A DNA stretch of 64,000 nt from Armigeres subalbatus. Lineage: Eukaryota; Arthropoda; Insecta; Diptera; Culicidae. The notes under the pieces were generated by a model. That model had not been told where the DNA came from and did not search any database. It saw only the letters and a list, made by a program, of their open reading frames with translations. Below, piece by piece: positions 1 through 11,282 of the stretch (positions are counted from its first letter, which is position 1; each line of letters begins with the position of its first letter). The stretch is from assembly GCF_024139115.2 (NCBI RefSeq), contig NC_085140.1, positions 319,489,259 to 319,553,258 on the forward strand, in the 5' to 3' direction. The position numbers and the translations under genes are program-made.

Positions 1-1741
1 CCTCGCCAGTTATCGCATACAGTCAGGTCACCCTTTTTGGGCACCTTCACTAAGATACCTTGCATCCAGTCGACCGGGAAAGTTGCGGTGTCCCAGATAT
101 TACGAAATAAACGATGCAGTAGTTGAGCGGATGTCATGGGGTCAGCTTTGAGCATCTCGGCTGATATGCGGTCGACCCCTGGGGCTTTATTCGATTTCAT
201 GCTTTGGATGGCTGTTTGAATCTCTAGCAGTGATGGAGCTTTGGTATTGATGCGTGTTATACGTCGGATCCGAGGCAGATCATGCCGAGGTGGTGATAGA
301 CTGGCTGCTGGCACTTGAAAAAGTTGTTCGAAGTGCTCGAACCAGCGTTTCAGCTGATCAGTTGGGTCGGTCAATAACTGATCATTCGCGTCATTCACAG
401 GCATCGTTGCATTAATCTTCGCCCCGCTTGAGCGTCGTGAGATATCGTAGAGGATGCGAATGTCCCCGGTTGCGGCGGCTCTCTCTCCTTCGTCGGCCAG
501 AGAGTCTGGCCACGCTCGCTTGTCCCGTCGACAAGAGCGTTTTACTTCCTTCTCAAGAGTCGCGTATCGTTGACGTTTTGTTTTTGGTCGCTCTATCACG
601 GCTTTGGCTTCTCTTCGCTCTTCTATCTTCCTCCAGGTCTCATCGGGGATCCATTGTTTTCTCTGGGTGCGTAGTTCGCCCAGATTGTTCTCGCTGGTGG
701 CGATGAAGGCATTCTTGATGGCGGTCCATTGGTCTTCCACGCTGCAACTTTCCGGAATATCTGCAGCACGTGTCTCCAGTTCTTCAACGAAGGACCATTT
801 CACCGTGGCATCTTCCAGTCGGCGTGTGTTGAATCGTCGTCCAACTCTTTCCTTCTGCCGACGAATCCGCGCAATGCGCAGGCGTATTTCGCCGATGAGG
901 AGGTGATGATCAGACGCGATATCCGCACTACGTTTATTCCGTACATCAAGAAGGCTCCGTTTTAATTTTCGGCTGATGCAGATGTGGTCGATTTGATTTT
1001 CTGTAAAGCCATCACCCACGTGACCTTGTGGAACGATCGATGAGGGAAGAGCGATCCCCCGATCACCATGTCGTTATTACCACAAAATTCTGTGAACAGC
1101 TCTCCGTTTTCGCTCATTTCTCCGAGACCATGGCGTCCCATAATGCGCTTATGGTTCGAGTTGTCGGAACTGATCTTCGCATTGTAGTCGCCCAAACAGA
1201 TCTTGATATCACCCTGCGGAATTCTATCTACGCCGGCATTGAGTTGACTGTAGAAGTTCTCTTTGTCTTGCAGATCGGCAGCATCGGTTGGCGCATAACA
1301 TTGGATTATAGTAAGGTTTCGGACCCGTGTTCTAAATCTGGCAACGATTATCCTTTCACTTATAGGTTCCCACTTCATAAGCGCAGAGTGTGCCTGAGCG
1401 CTTAGTAGGAAGCCAACTCCGCGATGCCGGGGAGCGTGTTCACCTCGTAAACCAGAGTATAGCAGAACTTGTCCCGATGGCGTTCTGTGTTCTCCAAATT
1501 TTGGCCAACGGACTTCACTCAGTCCCAGGATCTCAAGCTTCATGCGGCGTGCCTCATTGGCAAGTTGTGCCAATTTACCCTGCTGGGCTAGGGTTAAAAC
1601 GTTCCATGTTCCTATTCGTGTCCGTTGTTTCGCGCTAAGAGTCGTCGCCGTAAAATCAGTCCGTATTCTTTCATTATCGGATTCTCGAACAAATTGATGT
1701 TTCGGGAACAGTAGGTTGTTGGCCCAAGGTTCCCTATCCAC
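1..1741 (-). pseudogene. RTE-like LINE ORF fragment: endonuclease plus start of reverse transcriptase
   Basis: Non-LTR retrotransposon polyprotein read on the minus strand. From 1741 to about 1013 it shows an APE-type endonuclease: GTWNVLTL, LGLSEVRW, IQCYAPTDAAD, LGDYNAKISSDN. About 5 nt appear to be missing near 1013-1018, where the frame breaks. Reading resumes in another frame with ENQIDHICIS and ASDHHLL (the endonuclease's SDH box). It then continues open to the left edge through the linker and the first RT motifs (NKAPGVDRISAEMLKAD, ILVKVPKKGDL, CDNWRG). The catalytic RT box lies outside the window. The endonuclease-to-RT order and the VPKKGDL/NWRG wording fit the RTE/BovB group; the clade is from memory. 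A frame break and edge truncation make it an inactive or partial copy. Confidence 0.88.
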
Positions 1742-2215
1742 CGGGATGGGGCTGCCATCTTAGGTATAGCTTCCGGGGAATAGCATTTCATACTCAGCCG
1801 CTGGATGCCAGAACAGACGCTGTTGGAGCCACCTCCTTGGTGGACAGACGCTTGATCAGTCGGGTCAAATTTGTTTAAAGTCCCACCCAACACCAGGACT
1901 AGGCTAGTGCGCTTTGAGCGGCACACGGTCGCTTTGATAGGGCCTGCTTGGGGACACATGCAGCTTTTTATAGAAGTTCAACAGAGCCCACTGTCGAACC
2001 CCACCACATCCTAGGCAGACCCCATAGTACGCACCCTCTCACTCTAGCTGATGTCAGAAGGACAACAGTGCCCAGGCTGCACTACCAGCTAAGTACGCAA
2101 CCCTTAGCTGGCGGTCAATTGTCATCGGAAGACCCGTGGAAGCGTGAGTATTGGAACTTGTGAGGACCAGAGCTATGTTAGGCGCCCCTTCCCGGATGTC
2201 AACTCACCATTTCGC
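1742..2215 (-). mobile_element. 5' leader of the same LINE
   Basis: Sequence upstream (minus-strand sense) of the endonuclease ORF. It is richer in G and C than the flanking DNA beyond 2220, and a second frame stays open at 1612-1959. It fits the 5' untranslated leader of the LINE, with a likely outer boundary near 2215 where base composition changes. The boundary is inferred. Confidence 0.5.
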
Positions 2216-5200
2216 AGCCCTCTATCTCGATGTGTTCTGATCATATTATCTTCGGGATTCACTCTCCTTATGTCGATATGTTCAAATTTTTAGGCTACTA
2301 GACCATCTGTGGACAATAACAAACATATCAACAACAAGATGTGACACTTGTTTTGTTGTCGCTTTTCATAGCAACGAGCTTTTTTGGATCTAGCAGCCAT
2401 TTCAATTTTCTTTCTAGTCCTCGATCTCTCCCTATCTCGATGGTCCCGTCAATATCGAGATGTGGAGAGGCGACTGTGTGATGTTTTGAACCTTCAGATT
2501 ATCGTATGAGAACATATCTTTATTTGTGTTCATATGCACGAACTTCAGGGACCTAAATGGACAAAATAACTTGCTATCAGTTTCATACCTAGCGCTATTG
2601 GCATGGTGGACTAATTGGTCCTAATTGCTAAGATTTGGAGAACTTAGAACGTCCTACCGTGCGGCACCGAAATCCGTACAGCACCGAAATCCGTCCACCT
2701 CATGAAATATCAATAAATTAAAGGGGGTTAAAGGTAATTAATGTAGAAATAATTAATCTTATCCTGTTCAGATTCTTTGCAGTAAGCTTTTAGGGCATAG
2801 AATTGGAAGGAAGGCTTTGAAATTTAAACAACGAAAATCAAAAACAAATCTCCACCCACCAAACGCCCGGAAACATGCATGCCACTGTACTGGAGAGCTG
2901 TGAGGTCTGTGCGAAGGTATTCCATGGCGGTTGTCGCTTGGACGCTTATACCCTAAGTGAGTTAGCGACGGAGACCGTAATTTGTAATGTCGTGATAGCA
3001 TAAGAGGGACACGTTCTCGGTAGTTCCCCCTAAAGTATTGCTTGATAGTGGGCAAGGGGTTTTTCCTGCTAAAAGTAAATAAAAAAATGAAAAGATCACT
3101 AAGCAATGCAATGAACGTTCCTGACCTATTAATGCGATACTGGAAATTAAAGTATTGAACAGAGCTGTTCGATTGAAATGTAAAGGTCATAAAGTGTAAA
3201 AAGCCAAAATTTTTCGTAATTAACTTTTGAGGCATCGCCAGAACTCCAAACCATCGAATGCCTTTTGAAAGCAACGACCTGCCATGAACCTTTAGAGACT
3301 TTTACTTCCTTCGTTCCGCATTGAACATAACAATTCTTCCACGCCTCGTTCAATTTCCTTATTTGTTAAATACATACTACCAGATCATAAGATCACCTTT
3401 CAAACTGCTAATCCATTCACCTTTCGTCAAAGTTGCAAGTCGTTGATGTTTGTCAGTTTGTCGAATCTGAAATTAGATCATGTGCCGTATGGCTCGAAGC
3501 ATGAGGAAAAAAAAATGATTATTTGATCGTTCGCGCACCAAAAAAGGTTCCCGACTGTGTGAGGCGTGTTCTTTAGCAAACTGTATTGAACTTTGGCGTT
3601 TCACCGTTCTTACGCCCGCCGAAGGGTATTGGAACACTGCATGGGTAGAGTTGATTTACAATTAGTATGCAAGAAAAGAACCAAACGAATGTTCCAATGA
3701 TGAAATCTCAAAAAATAATGATCTTTTTGAATTATTAATATTTGTGTCATCAAAACGAGATATAAGAGTGGTTTTTGTAACTTCTGTTCCAATATATTTT
3801 AAAAATTAGTTCTGTTGTTCTTAAAAAGTATCTACTGCTCCATGGGTAGATCAATCTAGCTTTTTTCCTTGTTGAAACAAATAGTGATTGAAATGGCCTT
3901 GATTTAGCGCCACCGCCTTATTGACTCTTGTTGAGAGAACGAAATCACGAGTGATCATTATTTGATGGTCGAGGCACGTTCCTCTTATGACGTTCCGCCC
4001 GGAGTGCCTTTGACCTCCTACCGATGCACGCACATACAACGGGGGGCAGCGGCCCACCTAACCAACAACGCTTGTAGTCAGTGTCAAAAATGAGATCGAA
4101 TCTTGATGCGAGCGAGGGTGCGGTCGTCATCGGATGAAGCGGGCGTGAAATGTAATTGGAGCACGCCACTTGGTGATCCGTATGTTTGTTAAATTTTCGG
4201 CAACATCGATGATTTGTTGCGAACATCGATATTTCTGGGCTTCTGGCTGGGCACGGTTACTTGCCAACCCGCGCAAACAATCATGTGGGGTTGGTCTATG
4301 GATCAGGCTGACTGCTGCTGCTCCCCGTGGGTGCATAATGGCACCATATAATTACCGCTTGAGGAGAGCTGACTCATGCGTGACATGACATGCTGTGGGG
4401 AGTTCAAAGTGCTAACGGGAATGTGTTACTCTTTGGTCAAGATCTAGATCGGGTCGAAGCTATGCGGGGCCACCCTCGAGTCCATAATAGCAGTCATTGC
4501 AAGACGTGTGGTGACTGTGCGATGGCCGGCCGGCACAGAACAAAATAACGTTTTCGATTGTGAATCATTGAATGCAGTTTATTACGGTGGGGTGGTATAT
4601 TGTTCTTGAGGGATTGGTAACGGTTCTGTCAAGGTTGAAAGGTGATCCAATGCAATGGGATGTGAGATGTTCTGGTGCACAATCTGGGTGAGTAACGTTA
4701 TACATTAGCCGTTTAATAGAAAATAAATTTCAATAGTAGGTTTTTTAAAAGTATTTTTGCATTAAAATCAGGCATTTAACGATAGAGAGATACGTTGCAT
4801 GAGGTTTACCAAAAACATTACGTAGATCAGCGTATACGGATTGATATTGCGCAATGTAGCTAGCAGACATAAGATTTCGGGCCACCCACACGAGATAGTA
4901 TCAACCGATCTCATGTTTGATAGCAAAATAAAACTCACCAGCTCTGAAGCCACACGCCAACATTTCCCTCTGGACCACGCCAGGCAAGCGCAGTGAGCGT
5001 CTGAACAAGATCTGAAGCCCAACCACACGAAGCAGGAAGGAATATAAATATCGCCATCGAAATGCTGAAAAAGTAGCTTAGATTAGACGTGATTATGAAT
5101 AACCAACAATCAGTCTTTCTGGAAGCTGTGGCAAGGGCTGGCAATTACTGCCGGCAATAAACTGCTCAGCAGAAAGAGTGCAGTTGCACACAATACCAAC

Positions 5201-5570
5201 GAGGAAGTAATAAGCTGGAGTAAAACTGTATCAAAAATTGTTACAACTTGCGATCGTTAAAAACTGCGCGTGTATGCTGCGGGCCAATCAAGACTTGATT
5301 GTTTTACTCTAGTTGATGATCGTATGGTGCTTGTGCACTAATTGGTAAAAAAAATGTTATTGCTTAATAAGACCGAAGGACAGTACAAATTTGGTATTTG
5401 TGGTGTTTCTCGAATGTGTTTAATTGGAGTTAGCTGTTCACGGATCGAATTTAGAAATAAATCAAGGAATTTGAAGGAATTCGATTATCCGGAGTGTTGG
5501 AAAATATTTCACTTCGGATAAACGAGCCATTTTATTTTGTTGCTGAAAATATAAATTTTGTTCAAACAGG
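2216..5570. other. Unrecognised intergenic stretch
   Basis: No supported gene. The short open frames here lack start context, splice pattern or recognisable motifs. 3850-4560 is less AT-rich and shows no repeat structure. 4768-5144 (minus) has hydrophobic frames discussed as a weak chemoreceptor-like trace in the findings. Confidence 0.5.
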
Positions 5571-5576
5571 GAGTGA

Positions 5577-5772
5577 GTGCTAGTAATGGACCCCGTGCGT
5601 ATAATGGACCCCCTGAATGAAACCCTAAATTAAACGCTGGAATCGACTATTTTCAGCAAACTTCCATCGGGTGGAGTTGCTTCATGTAACAGGACAGCAG
5701 TTCCATACATTTGTTATTGACAGGGAAGCAGGAATTATAATGTATATATACTAAAGGGTCCATTACTAGCAC
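5577..5772. mobile_element. Small inverted-repeat element (MITE)
   Basis: Ends are a perfect 17-bp inverted repeat, GTGCTAGTAATGGACCC on the left and its complement ending at 5772. The words TAATGGACCC and TATGGACCC recur just inside and again near 5860 and 5965. It is about 196 bp with no coding capacity. A target duplication was not resolved. Confidence 0.65.
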
Positions 5773-5944
5773 ACGAGGAACATGTGAGAATGGAAAGTGT
5801 AAATAAAATGGAGGGACCATAATACGTATATAAACAAACTCGACGTTGCGTATTATGGACCCGGTGGTGGCTAACTACATAATTTTAAAATGCTTCCTTT
5901 AGTAGCAAAAATTAATGTTTTGGCTAGTTTTATGTGCGAAACAC

Positions 5945-6293
5945 GATTTATTATTATTTTTGATTATGGACCCTGTACACCTCCGGTGGTGCAAAGGGCC
6001 GACTTGAACGATCTCCATCCTGAGCGTTGCCCGGCTATCGCTTTAACCTGTTGCCAGGTTAGATTTCGGTCGACTTCTTTTATTTCTTTATTGAGGCTTC
6101 GTCGCCATGAGCCTCTGGGTCTGCCTCTGCTGCGATGTCCCGCTGGGTTCCAGTCTAATGCTTGTTTACAGATTTCGTTTCCGCTCCTACGTAGAGTGTG
6201 GCCGACCCAGCCCCACTTCCGATCCCGAATTTCTGTTGCTATCGGCCTCTGGTGACAACGACGATGGAGCCGTCCATTGTACCGGATGAACAC
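5945..6293 (-). pseudogene. 3' terminal fragment of an RTE-like LINE
   Basis: The minus frame 6293-5964 reads RKWGWVGHTLRR, EICKQALDWNPAGHRSRGRP, VDRNLTWQQVKAIAGQRS and ends CTTGGVQGP. This is the typical C-terminal tail of RTE-type ORF2 proteins, and the stop is kept. Past the stop the element ends in an AAT-rich run (plus-strand 5946-5961), as expected of an RTE 3' end. It is a 5'-truncated copy. Confidence 0.8.
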
Positions 6294-6295
6294 AA

Positions 6296-6386
6296 TGACG
6301 TTTGAGCGGTGCGTTGTTTACTAAAAATGAACTCGATGAATGAAAAAGTATTCATCCTTAGTAAACAGCGCACCGCTCAAACGTCA
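6296..6386. repeat. Perfect-stem hairpin
   Basis: Arms 6296-6324 and 6358-6386 pair over about 29 bp with one mismatch (GTTTGAGCGGTGCG and its complement), around a loop of about 33 bp. It abuts the broken 5' end of the LINE tail. A related direct repeat, TGAACTCGATGAATG versus TGAACTCGGTGCATTG, lies in the loop and just beyond the right arm. Confidence 0.8.
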
Positions 6387-6424
6387 ATGATGAACTCGGT
6401 GCATTGGACCATTGTGTTAGGGAC

Positions 6425-6560
6425 CGCACAGCGGCTTTGGGACAGAAGGTCGAAAAACAAAAGGTCGATGGACAAAAGGTCGAAGAGACAAAAAGTCGAC
6501 GGGACAAAATGTCGAATGGACAAAATGTAGAAGGGACAAAAGGCCGAAAACACAAAATCT
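6425..6560 (+). repeat. 15-bp repeat array, GGACAAAAGGTCGAA type
   Basis: About eight degenerate copies of a 15-bp unit, consensus GGACAAAAGGTCGAA. The array begins after the border word GGCTTTGGGACAG, which also starts the array at 31442. All apparent open frames here are consequences of the repeat. Confidence 0.85.
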
Positions 6561-6704
6561 TTAATTATGTACATATGAACAAAACCTAAATATACGACAA
6601 CAAATTTGGAACCATGCTTCTGAAGCAAAATCTAGCTTATAACATTTCCTGAAGATTTCTCCATCTTCAATAAATCTTCAATAAATTTACAGTGAGCATG
6701 CAGC

Positions 6705-6820
6705 AGTTACTCGGCAAGCATTGTATGTTTTTTTTTTATCAGTTCTCGGGACGGTGAAACTGATTTATTAGTACTTGATAGACAGTGCACTTGTAGCACA
6801 CGTTGCTTCTGTCAAAAGAA
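6705..6820 (+). repeat. Dispersed repeat, copy 1
   Basis: Matches the reverse complement of 14935-15055 over about 115 bp. Shared words include AGCATTGTATG, CGGGACGGT, TATTAGTACT, GTGCACTTGTA and GCTTCTGTCAAAA. No coding content. The family is not identified. Confidence 0.7.
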
Positions 6821-7466
6821 GTGCAATCTATCATAATGTGCAGAAACCACCGGGCGACCATTATGTAGTGTGCGATGAAATGTGTGATCGCGTATGAGTG
6901 CATTGCACATTAAGGAAAAAGTAAGATTAGTCACCAACAATTACGTGTTTTAACTGATTTTTTGTGGAGTCGCACTTCCATATTAACAATTTAGAGGAAA
7001 GAGACAAACCATACACCATCAATGATGGGTCGGTCGGAAACCTCTTTCCTTCATCTCGCACCTCAAGGGCGTACGATATAGTATTTTTAGATCCGCATTG
7101 AGTGCGCTTTTGAGTGAAACATGGTGTTAGTTTTGGTGTCTTAGAAGTAGTGTAGTATAATGAATTATTTCGCGCTAACCAAGGCGACTTTCTATACATT
7201 GCTAACCAGAATTACAGAAGATTGTCAGTCCCTTGAAGTAATGAGTGTCAAAACTATTTTCCTCTTTTTAATCCCATGCAGGATATGTTGCTTCGGTCTA
7301 TTGATGAGCTGTGCATTACACAAATAATTGCATATTATTCCGTGATGTGCATATTGATAGTAGGAGTTCACGAACAGTCTGTAGGTCGCATAACTAAATC
7401 GTTCAAAAAGGTCTCATATATTATAGTTTCCTTGCCCTTAAATGTATATAATTCCGCTATGAAGAT

Positions 7467-7905
7467 ATTCTAACTTGTTGAAAACGTGGCACATTCTCAC
7501 CCCCAATGGCGGTACCTAAATTAAAGTTTTGCTTTGTCTTGTTCTCAAGACTATGGCTCTTCAATTTTAACATTTTTTGCAATTTCAACCTTTAGTCCCT
7601 TCGACATTTTGTCCATTCGACCTTTTGTCCCTTCGACTTTTTGTCCCTTTGACCTTTTGTCCATTCGACCTTTTGTCTTTCGACGTTTTGTCCTTCGACC
7701 TTTTGTCATAGATTCGAATGTACAAAAGGTCGATGGGACAAAAGGTCGAATGGACAAAATGTCGAATGGACACAAGGTCGAAATTACAAAATTGATTAAT
7801 TTTAATAGCCATAGTCTTGAGAACAATACAAAGCAAAACTATTATTTAGGAACCGTAATCGGGAGTGACAATTGGTTTTGGGCCACGTTTTCGACAACTT
7901 AGAAT
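7467..7905. mobile_element. Fold-back element with internal 15-bp repeats
   Basis: Arms of about 215 bp pair along their length. The outer ends are ATTCTAACTTGTTGAAAACG and its diverged complement ending at 7905. Inner blocks share TTGCTTTGT and TTCTCAAGACTATGGCT. The innermost part consists of CGACCTTTTGTCC units on the left and the complementary orientation on the right. Total about 439 bp, non-coding. It resembles fold-back elements whose arms contain short tandem repeats. Confidence 0.8.
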
Positions 7906-8390
7906 GTATTTAGAGTGGATTTAACGTATCTAAGGACAAGCAAATTGCAATATAAGATACTTTTTTGAGCGATTTAGATATCCGTCTTACGGAATGTTCG
8001 TGAGGACGATGACCTAATCTTGATTTAAACCCACAAATTCATATTTTTACACAAGCTCCTACCACCAATATGCATATTCTTCGGTCCGGTCATTTAAAAA
8101 TAAATAAAATTCATCAGGGAGTTATGTAGGAAGGTGTCCGCTACTACGGCTACAAAATATTTTTTCGATAAAAGTGCTTATTTTCGAGATATTAATCCTT
8201 AGATGCCTTCCGTCATACTGATTTCCGAAAGTTAGCTCCTAGTGTGCCGCTGTAAGCTCGCTCAAAGTAGGCGAGTCATTCCTTTTGAAATTCCCATCAT
8301 AATTCCTGCAAGAGTGTGTTTTATGAAAATCACTCAGTAGCTTGTAATAAAAGTCGTCCAGGATTTGCTAATTTGTTATTCGAAAAATTA
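7906..8390. other. Unrecognised AT-rich spacer
   Basis: No gene, repeat or inverted structure recognised between the fold-back element and the minisatellite. Confidence 0.5.
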
Positions 8391-8394
8391 TCAC

Positions 8395-10770
8395 CCGAAA
8401 AGCATCTCTTGGAAGTTGTCCGCAAATTCATACCAGAAAGTCCTCCTTAAAATCTTTCAGAAATTTCTGCTGAAAATTCTCAGAAGTTCCCAATGAATTT
8501 TTTTTCGGAACGTCACATAATTCCTCCAGAAAATCCTACAGAAATAGCTCATGATAAGTTCCAAACAGAATTTCTAACGTTTCTCAGAAGCTTCTCAGGA
8601 AGTAATTTCAGGAATTCGTCCGGTAGTTCCTCCAAAAATTTCTCCGGAAGTTCCTCTACGAATTTCTCCGAAAATTCCTCCAGGAATTCTTCCGGAAGTC
8701 CCTCCAGGATTTCCTCCGGAAGCTCCTTCAGGACTTCCTCCGGAAGTTCCTCCAGGATTTCCTCCGGAAGTTCCTCCAGGAATTCCACCGAAAGTTCCTC
8801 CAGGAATTCTTCTGAATGTTTTTTTTTTATTTTTATCCGTGTAGTACTTATGTTTCTACTGAATTTCCAAAAGAAATCCTGAAGAACTCACGAAGAAATT
8901 CTTCGAAGAAATCCCATATGATTTTTTGAAAGAACTACTCAAACAATCAATAAGAGAAGCTCCTTCAGTAGTTCCTCTAAGACTGCTTCCAAAAATTCCT
9001 CCGGAAGTCCTTCAGTAATTCCTACTCATGTTCTTTCAGTAATCCCTCCGCAAGTTCCTTCAGGAATTCCTTCGAAAGTTCCTCCAGGAATTCATCCAGA
9101 AATTTCACCGGAAGTTTCTGCAGAAATTTCTTCGAAAGTTCCTCCAGAAATTCATTCTGAAGTTCCTCTGGAAATTCGGCCAGGAATTCCCCTGAACGAT
9201 TCTCCAGAAAAACATCCGGAAGTTCCTCCAGCAATTTCTCCGGAAGTTCCTCCACGAATTCATCTGAATTCCTCCAGAGGTTCCTCCAGGAGTTCCTCCG
9301 GATGTTCTTCCAATAATTCCTTCTGAAAATTTTCCAGGGATCCTTCCGTAAGTTCCTCCAGGAATTCATCCAAAAGTTCCTCTGGAAGTTAATCCAAAAA
9401 TTTCTCCGGAAGTTCCTATAGAAATTTCCCCAGAAATTCATCCTGAGGTTCCTCCGGAAAATCAGCCAGGACTACCCCCGAAAGATTCTCCAGAAATTCA
9501 TCCTTAAGTTCCTCCAGCAATTCCTCCGGAAGTTTCTCCACGAATTCCTCTGGAAATTTCTTCACGAATTCTTTAAGAAGTTCCCCAGGAATCTTTCCGG
9601 AAGTTCCTCCAGGATGAATTTCTGGAAGAATTTCCAGGATAATGTCTGTAGGAACTTCCGGAGGAATTTTTTTATTAACTTCCGGAAAAAACTTCCAGAT
9701 GAATTCCTGGAGAAACTTCCGGAAGGATTCCTGGGGAACTTCTGAAAGAATTTGTGGAGAAATTTCTAGAGGAATTCGTGGAGAAACTTCCGGAGGAATT
9801 GCTGGAGGAACTGAAGGATGAATTTCTTGAGAACCTTTTGGGGGTAGTCCTGGCTGAATTTCCGGAGGAACCTCAGGATGAATTTCTGGAGGAACTTCTG
9901 GGGAAATTTCTGGAGGAACTTCCGGATTAACTTCCGGAAAAACTTCTGGATGGAGGAGCTTTCGAAGGAATTCTTGGAGTAACTTCCGAAGAATTTCCTG
10001 GATGAATTTCAAGAGGATTTTTCGAAGGAATATATGCAGGAGCTTCCGGAGAAATTTTTGAATTAACTTCCGGAGGAACTCCTGGATGAATTCTTGGAGG
10101 AACTTACGGAAGGATTCCTGGAGAAATTTCCGAAGGAATTCGTGGAGGAACTTTCGGAGGAATTTCTTGAGGAACTTTCGGAGAAATTTTTGGATTAACT
10201 TCCAGAGGAACTTTTGAATGAATTCCTGGAGGAACTTACGGAAGGATTCCTGGAGAAACTTCAGAAGGAATTATTGGAAGAACATCCGAAGGAATTCCTG
10301 GAGGAACTTCTGGAGGAATTCAGATGAATTCGTGGAGGAATTTCCGGAGGAATTGCTGGAGGAACTTTGGGATGAATTTCTGGAGAATCCTTCAGGGGAA
10401 TTCCTGGCCGAATTTCCGGAGGAACTTCTGGAGGAATTTTCGGGGAAATTTCTGCAGGAACTTTCGGATTAACTTTCGGAGGAACTTCTGGATGAATTCC
10501 TGGAGGAATTTTCGAAGGAATTCGTGGAGGAACTTTCGGAGGAACTTCCGGAGGAATTCTTGGAGGAACATCCGGAGGAACTCACGGAGGAATTCCTGGA
10601 GGAACTTAAGGATGAATTTCTGGAAGATCTTTCGGGGGAATATTCGCAGGTACTTCCTGAGGAATTTTTTGGATTAATCTTCGGAGGTACCTCTGGAGGA
10701 ACTTTCGGAAAAATTTATGGATGAACTTCCGGATGAATCCCTGGAGAAACTACCGAAGGACTTCCTGGAG
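8395..10770. repeat. Inverted GGAA/TTCC minisatellite
   Basis: Degenerate 24-bp tandem units (core GGAGGAACTTCCGGA). To about 9613 the units run in the TTCCTCC orientation; after that point they run in the GGAGGAA orientation, so the block is one large imperfect palindrome. The 24-bp period gives 8-residue pseudo-protein repeats (EELPEEFL) in several frames on both strands. These frames are by-products, not genes. Confidence 0.9.
8842..8958 (+). repeat. Direct repeat, left copy
   Basis: About 115 bp nearly identical to 10829-10947 in the same orientation (TAGTACTTATG, TTCTACTGAATTTC, CCCATATGATTTTTTGAA). It interrupts the minisatellite on its left side. Confidence 0.85.
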
Positions 10771-10828
10771 GCTTATTGAAATGGAATTCGATAAAACATT
10801 AAAAATTACTACAGTGCCACAAGCATTC

Positions 10829-10947
10829 TAGTACTTATGCTTCTACTGAATTTCTAAAGAAAATCCAGAAAAACTCACGAAGGATCTCTTCAAAGAAATC
10901 CCATATGATTTTTTGAAAGAACGACTCAAACAATCAATGAAAGAATT
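10829..10947 (+). repeat. Direct repeat, right copy
   Basis: Partner of 8842-8958, placed just outside the right end of the minisatellite. Together the two copies suggest that the larger unit (direct repeat plus array) was duplicated. Confidence 0.85.
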
Positions 10948-11232
10948 TTCGGGCAAATTCCAAATGAATTATTGAATGCCCATATATTTACATTAAAAAA
11001 AATACTTCTGGGATCACTGAGAGAAACCATTGGAGAAAACCTAAGGGAATTTAGAAAAAAAAATCCATATGGAGATTAATTTCATTTCGACGCTTTGCAC
11101 GATGATTTGCTTGTTTATTCCACCCATATGGTTTTGACAATTGATGTACAGTTGTATTGGTGAACCCGGTGTGAAACTGTGAAACAACACAGTGCGAACC
11201 CGAAAACTTAGTGGGGTTGGAACTACTGCCAA

Positions 11233-11260
11233 CTAGAGGCCTTGATAAGAGAAACGCGGA
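11233..11260 (+). repeat. Inverted pair flanking the purine unit, left arm
   Basis: CTAGAGGCCTTGATAAGAGA and the following AACGCG recur inverted at 13865-13890. Both copies lie outside the inserted unit at 11283-13433, so they belong to an older host element. Confidence 0.75.
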
Positions 11261-11282
11261 TAGAAAATGTAACTCTGCCAAC

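Noticed and set aside
8493..10724. EELPEEFL octapeptide-repeat proteins on both strands
   Set aside because: They follow from the 24-bp minisatellite period and occur in several frames at once.
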